Origin: CAVSMC01 sp963728935
Lineage (GTDB): Bacteria > Pseudomonadota > Gammaproteobacteria > Burkholderiales > Casimicrobiaceae
Assembly (NCBI GenBank): GCA_963728935.1
Contig: CAVSMC010000001.1
Coordinates: 2,418,001 to 2,482,000 of the forward strand
Direction of reading: 5' to 3'
Length of the DNA: 64,000 bases
The translations under genes were made by a program, and so were the position numbers. The notes under the pieces were generated by a model. That model made no database searches. It was given only the letters and a program-made list of their open reading frames with translations, and was not told the DNA's origin. This document shows positions 61,848-64,000 of the stretch, in pieces; the stretch's first letter is position 1, and each line of letters starts with the position of its first letter.

Positions 61848-63758
61848 CTAGCCGACGCGGGCCAGCCAATCGGGCCATGCGACGTCCTGCGCCGCCGTAT
61901 CCAGGCGCCAGAGCGTCGTTCCCTGCTCGCCGCCGGGCGCCATCGAGAAGCCGTGCCGCTCGAACAGGTCGCGCGCCGGCGAATTCTTGGCGGTTGGGAT
62001 GACTTGCCCGCGCAGCGCGCCGAGCCCGCGACGGCGCGTGTCGCTGCAAAGCTCGGCGAGCATCGCCGTCTCGATCGTGCGGCCGATGACGCGACAGCTC
62101 AGCAGGAACGTGTCGATGCGCATCTCGGTGCCGTTCGCCTGCGCCATCATGACGCCGACGATGCCGTTGTCGCCGAAACGGTCCTTGACCGCAACCGTGC
62201 GCACGATCCACTGAGGATTTGCCGCGCGGTCGGCGACTTCGGCCTCGGAATAGCGGAACGTCGTGACGTTGAACTGATTCGTTTTCTGCGTGAGCTGCGC
62301 GGTGCGCGCGAGGCTCGCCGCGTCGACGGGCGCGATGCGCACCTCCATCGCGAGATCGCGGTAGTAATCCTCGAGGCTCGTCATCGTGCTGCGGGCGGCT
62401 TCCGCCTGCGCGCGCTGCCGGTAGAGCTCGCCGCGACGCCGGTCCTCGTCCGACAGCGCCAGCGTCTCGAACAGCGCGGCTTGCTGCAGCGTGCGCACGA
62501 ACATTTCCGGATGCGGCGGCAGCTCGATTACGCGAACCATCGGCAGCGCACGGCGAACTTCCTCGCACTCCGCCGGATTGTCGTCGACGAGAACGACGTG
62601 CTCGAGCCCGATCGACAGGTTCTGCGCAATGCGCGCGACCGACTGGCTCTTCGGCTCCCAGTGGATCTGCATGTCCGCGAAGTGCTCCTTTCGCAGCAGC
62701 ATGAAGCGATGGTTTTCCAGCGCCTCGTCGACGTCGGCCGGGTTGTTCTTGCTCGCCGCCGCGATGATGATTCCGCGCCGGTGCAGGTCGAGCACGTAGC
62801 GCTGGAATTCGACATAGGCGCTGCCAGGGTACGTCGGCCCGAGCGCGATTCCGTCGACGCCTTCCTCGCCGATGACGCCGCCCCACAGCGTGTTGTCGAG
62901 ATCGACGACCAGGCATTTCTTGGTGAGGCCCGCAAGAGCGAGCATGAACTTCACGTACTCGGCCGACAGGTGCGGCTGCATCGCATTGGCGACCGGCGCG
63001 CGCGCGTACAGCCGCATGCGATCGTCGAACCAGTTCAGGGCGCCGTGACGGTTCACGAGCGCGGCGTAGTCGACGACATGAACGTCGGTGGACTCGCGCG
63101 CGACCTTGGCGACGGTGTCGTTCAGCCGGGCAAGCAAGGCCCCCTGGCCGTTATTCGCCTTGGCGTCGAAAATGCCGAGCTTGCGCCATGCCGGCAGCGC
63201 GAGATTCTGCACGAGCAGCGGCGCGTTCGAGCGCGAGCGCAACGCAGCGACGAGCGCGGCGAGCTCGTTGCGAAACGCGTCGACGGCGGCGCCGATGCCG
63301 CCTTCGTCGGTGTCGAGGAAGCCGGCGTCCGCGCTGCGCGTCCAGTCGGCGGCCTCGACCGCGAGCACCACAACGTCGGGTGCCGCACGGTAGAGGCTGC
63401 TCGACGGATCGAGCAGCTCCTGGCGAAACGTCCCGAATCCCGACTGGTGTATTTCGATGTTGAGTCCGCTGGCGAATCCGAGCGCGATCAGCGAATCGTG
63501 CAGGAACTCGATCGAGAACGACGACAGCAGCGCGACCTTGATCGGCTTCAATGCCGAGCTCGACGCGCCGGACTTTCGTGCGCATTCGCGCAGGAACGCA
63601 TGCGTGCGACGGCCGGGATCGCGCTCGAGCAGCACGCGTGCGGCGTGCGTCGCCCGATGCAGGTCACCGGCGGCGAGACACGACGTGACATCCTGCCGCA
63701 GTCGATCGGCGGGGCCGAGGTTTTGCGGCGGCACTTCGAACGGCTGTCGATCAGTCAT
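61848..63758 (-). CDS. FkbH-like HAD-IIIC protein with C-terminal GNAT-like region
   Basis: A 636-residue protein of the FkbH family. The HAD core has VVDLDNTLWGGVIGEEGVDG (D286 region), then AAASKNNPADVDEALENHRF and VVLVDDNPAECEEVR. The N-terminal about 270 residues form the SGNH-like region usual in long members; the C-terminal region (about 480-620) is acetyltransferase-like, with TNQFNVTTFRYSEAEV and RRRGLGALRGQVIPTAKN. Family members load a glyceryl unit from 1,3-bisphosphoglycerate onto a carrier. The ATG at 63758 was preferred over a GTG 15 bases earlier because the upstream gene's stop overlaps it by eight bases. Confidence 0.85.
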   Translation of the reverse strand: MTDRQPFEVPPQNLGPADRLRQDVTSCLAAGDLHRATHAARVLLERDPGRRTHAFLRECARKSGASSSALKPIKVALLSSFSIEFLHDSLIALGFASGLNIEIHQSGFGTFRQELLDPSSSLYRAAPDVVVLAVEAADWTRSADAGFLDTDEGGIGAAVDAFRNELAALVAALRSRSNAPLLVQNLALPAWRKLGIFDAKANNGQGALLARLNDTVAKVARESTDVHVVDYAALVNRHGALNWFDDRMRLYARAPVANAMQPHLSAEYVKFMLALAGLTKKCLVVDLDNTLWGGVIGEEGVDGIALGPTYPGSAYVEFQRYVLDLHRRGIIIAAASKNNPADVDEALENHRFMLLRKEHFADMQIHWEPKSQSVARIAQNLSIGLEHVVLVDDNPAECEEVRRALPMVRVIELPPHPEMFVRTLQQAALFETLALSDEDRRRGELYRQRAQAEAARSTMTSLEDYYRDLAMEVRIAPVDAASLARTAQLTQKTNQFNVTTFRYSEAEVADRAANPQWIVRTVAVKDRFGDNGIVGVMMAQANGTEMRIDTFLLSCRVIGRTIETAMLAELCSDTRRRGLGALRGQVIPTAKNSPARDLFERHGFSMAPGGEQGTTLWRLDTAAQDVAWPDWLARVG

Positions 63759-64000
63759 AGCAGAAGATTCCACGATCCGCGAGCTCGCCGGCCGACGCGA
63801 CGACGTCGCTCGTCGAAAGCAGTATCGCGGTCAGACGGCCAATCTTGCGCTCGCGCCAGCCAAGGCGGCGCTTCAATTCGGGGACGAGCTTGAAGAGGTT
63901 GCGCCGCCGCGACACCGAAGGCTCGAACAACCGCGTGTCGGTGTATACGAGCTGCCCGTCGGCGTCCTTCGATGCGAGGCGGAATCGCTCGCGCGTGAAC
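63751..64000 (-). CDS. partial CDS at window edge, AAC(3)-like C-terminus (tentative)
   Basis: An 82-residue C-terminal fragment cut by the right edge, read from 63999 down to a TGA at 63751-63753 that overlaps the FkbH start. It begins FTRERFRLASKDADGQLVYT and ends VVASAGELADRGIFCYD. The composition is clearly coding. The pattern KIGRLTAILLSTSDVVASAG is reminiscent of the C-terminus of aminoglycoside 3-N-acetyltransferase-like proteins, which occur in acyl modules of glycan loci, but this is a weak recollection. Coupling by overlap shows it belongs to the FkbH operon. Confidence 0.6.
   Translation of the reverse strand, partial: FTRERFRLASKDADGQLVYTDTRLFEPSVSRRRNLFKLVPELKRRLGWRERKIGRLTAILLSTSDVVASAGELADRGIFCYD

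Noticed and set aside
1..64000. Search for tRNA/rRNA, CRISPR arrays and insertion sequences
   Set aside because: No cloverleaf-like sequences, regular spaced repeats, or transposase genes recognised by eye; a tRNAscan or CRISPR finder was not available.

Overview
The window is high-GC DNA with dense genes, many ATGA/TGATG overlaps and frequent GTG/TTG starts. The gene content suggests a betaproteobacterium of Burkholderiales type, probably environmental: a tripartite tricarboxylate transporter with a Bug-type binding protein, PEP-CTERM proteins and a complete exosortase A (XrtA) exopolysaccharide locus. The taxonomy is inferred from gene content only. No rRNA, tRNA, CRISPR array or insertion sequence was seen.

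Layout. (1) 1-9.7 kb, general metabolism and transport: tctCBA transporter; a SAM hydrolase overlapping a methyltransferase; an APC permease; VOC and YCII-domain proteins; an OPT oligopeptide transporter with a thioredoxin-like protein; a small antitoxin-like ORF. (2) 9.9-18.5 kb, minus strand: a PEP-CTERM protein with its own sigma-54-type promoter and terminator, and upstream a tightly packed operon encoding an MBOAT-SGNH fusion, a carrier protein, an AMP-forming ligase, an acyl-CoA-dehydrogenase-like enzyme, a stand-alone propeptide-like protein and a subtilase. The dehydrogenase has the active-site layout of prolyl-carrier-protein oxidases. This operon is the best candidate for an undescribed system: activation and oxidation of a carrier-bound amino acid (perhaps proline to pyrrole-2-carboxylate), then transfer by the MBOAT protein. 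(3) 18.6-20.8 kb: a TPR protein and a second PEP-CTERM protein, also behind a sigma-54-type promoter. (4) 21.3-47.4 kb, plus strand: the XrtA/EPS locus, with export lipoprotein, Wzz-like protein, tyrosine autokinase, outer-membrane barrel, ATPase, UDP-GlcNAc 2-epimerase, deacetylase, FemAB protein, exosortase-EpsI fusion, glycosyltransferases, two asparagine-synthase-type amidotransferases, GDP-mannose dehydrogenase, transglutaminase-like protein, flippase, pyruvyltransferase and a second deacetylase. (5) 47.4-52.1 kb, sulfation: cysD, cysNC, a DHH phosphoesterase that may remove PAP, and a sulfotransferase. (6) 52.5-64 kb: methyltransferases, a TPR protein, an O-antigen-ligase-like protein of the XrtA type, a third asparagine-synthase homologue without its glutaminase cysteine, an alpha-toroid protein, and a FkbH/carrier protein/MaoC-SDR acyl module that runs off the right edge.

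Taken together, regions 4-6 predict a secreted polysaccharide with uronic acid, probably amidated, pyruvylated, sulfated and acyl-decorated, made alongside exosortase-sorted PEP-CTERM proteins. Regions 2 and 3 supply two sorted substrates under apparent RpoN control.
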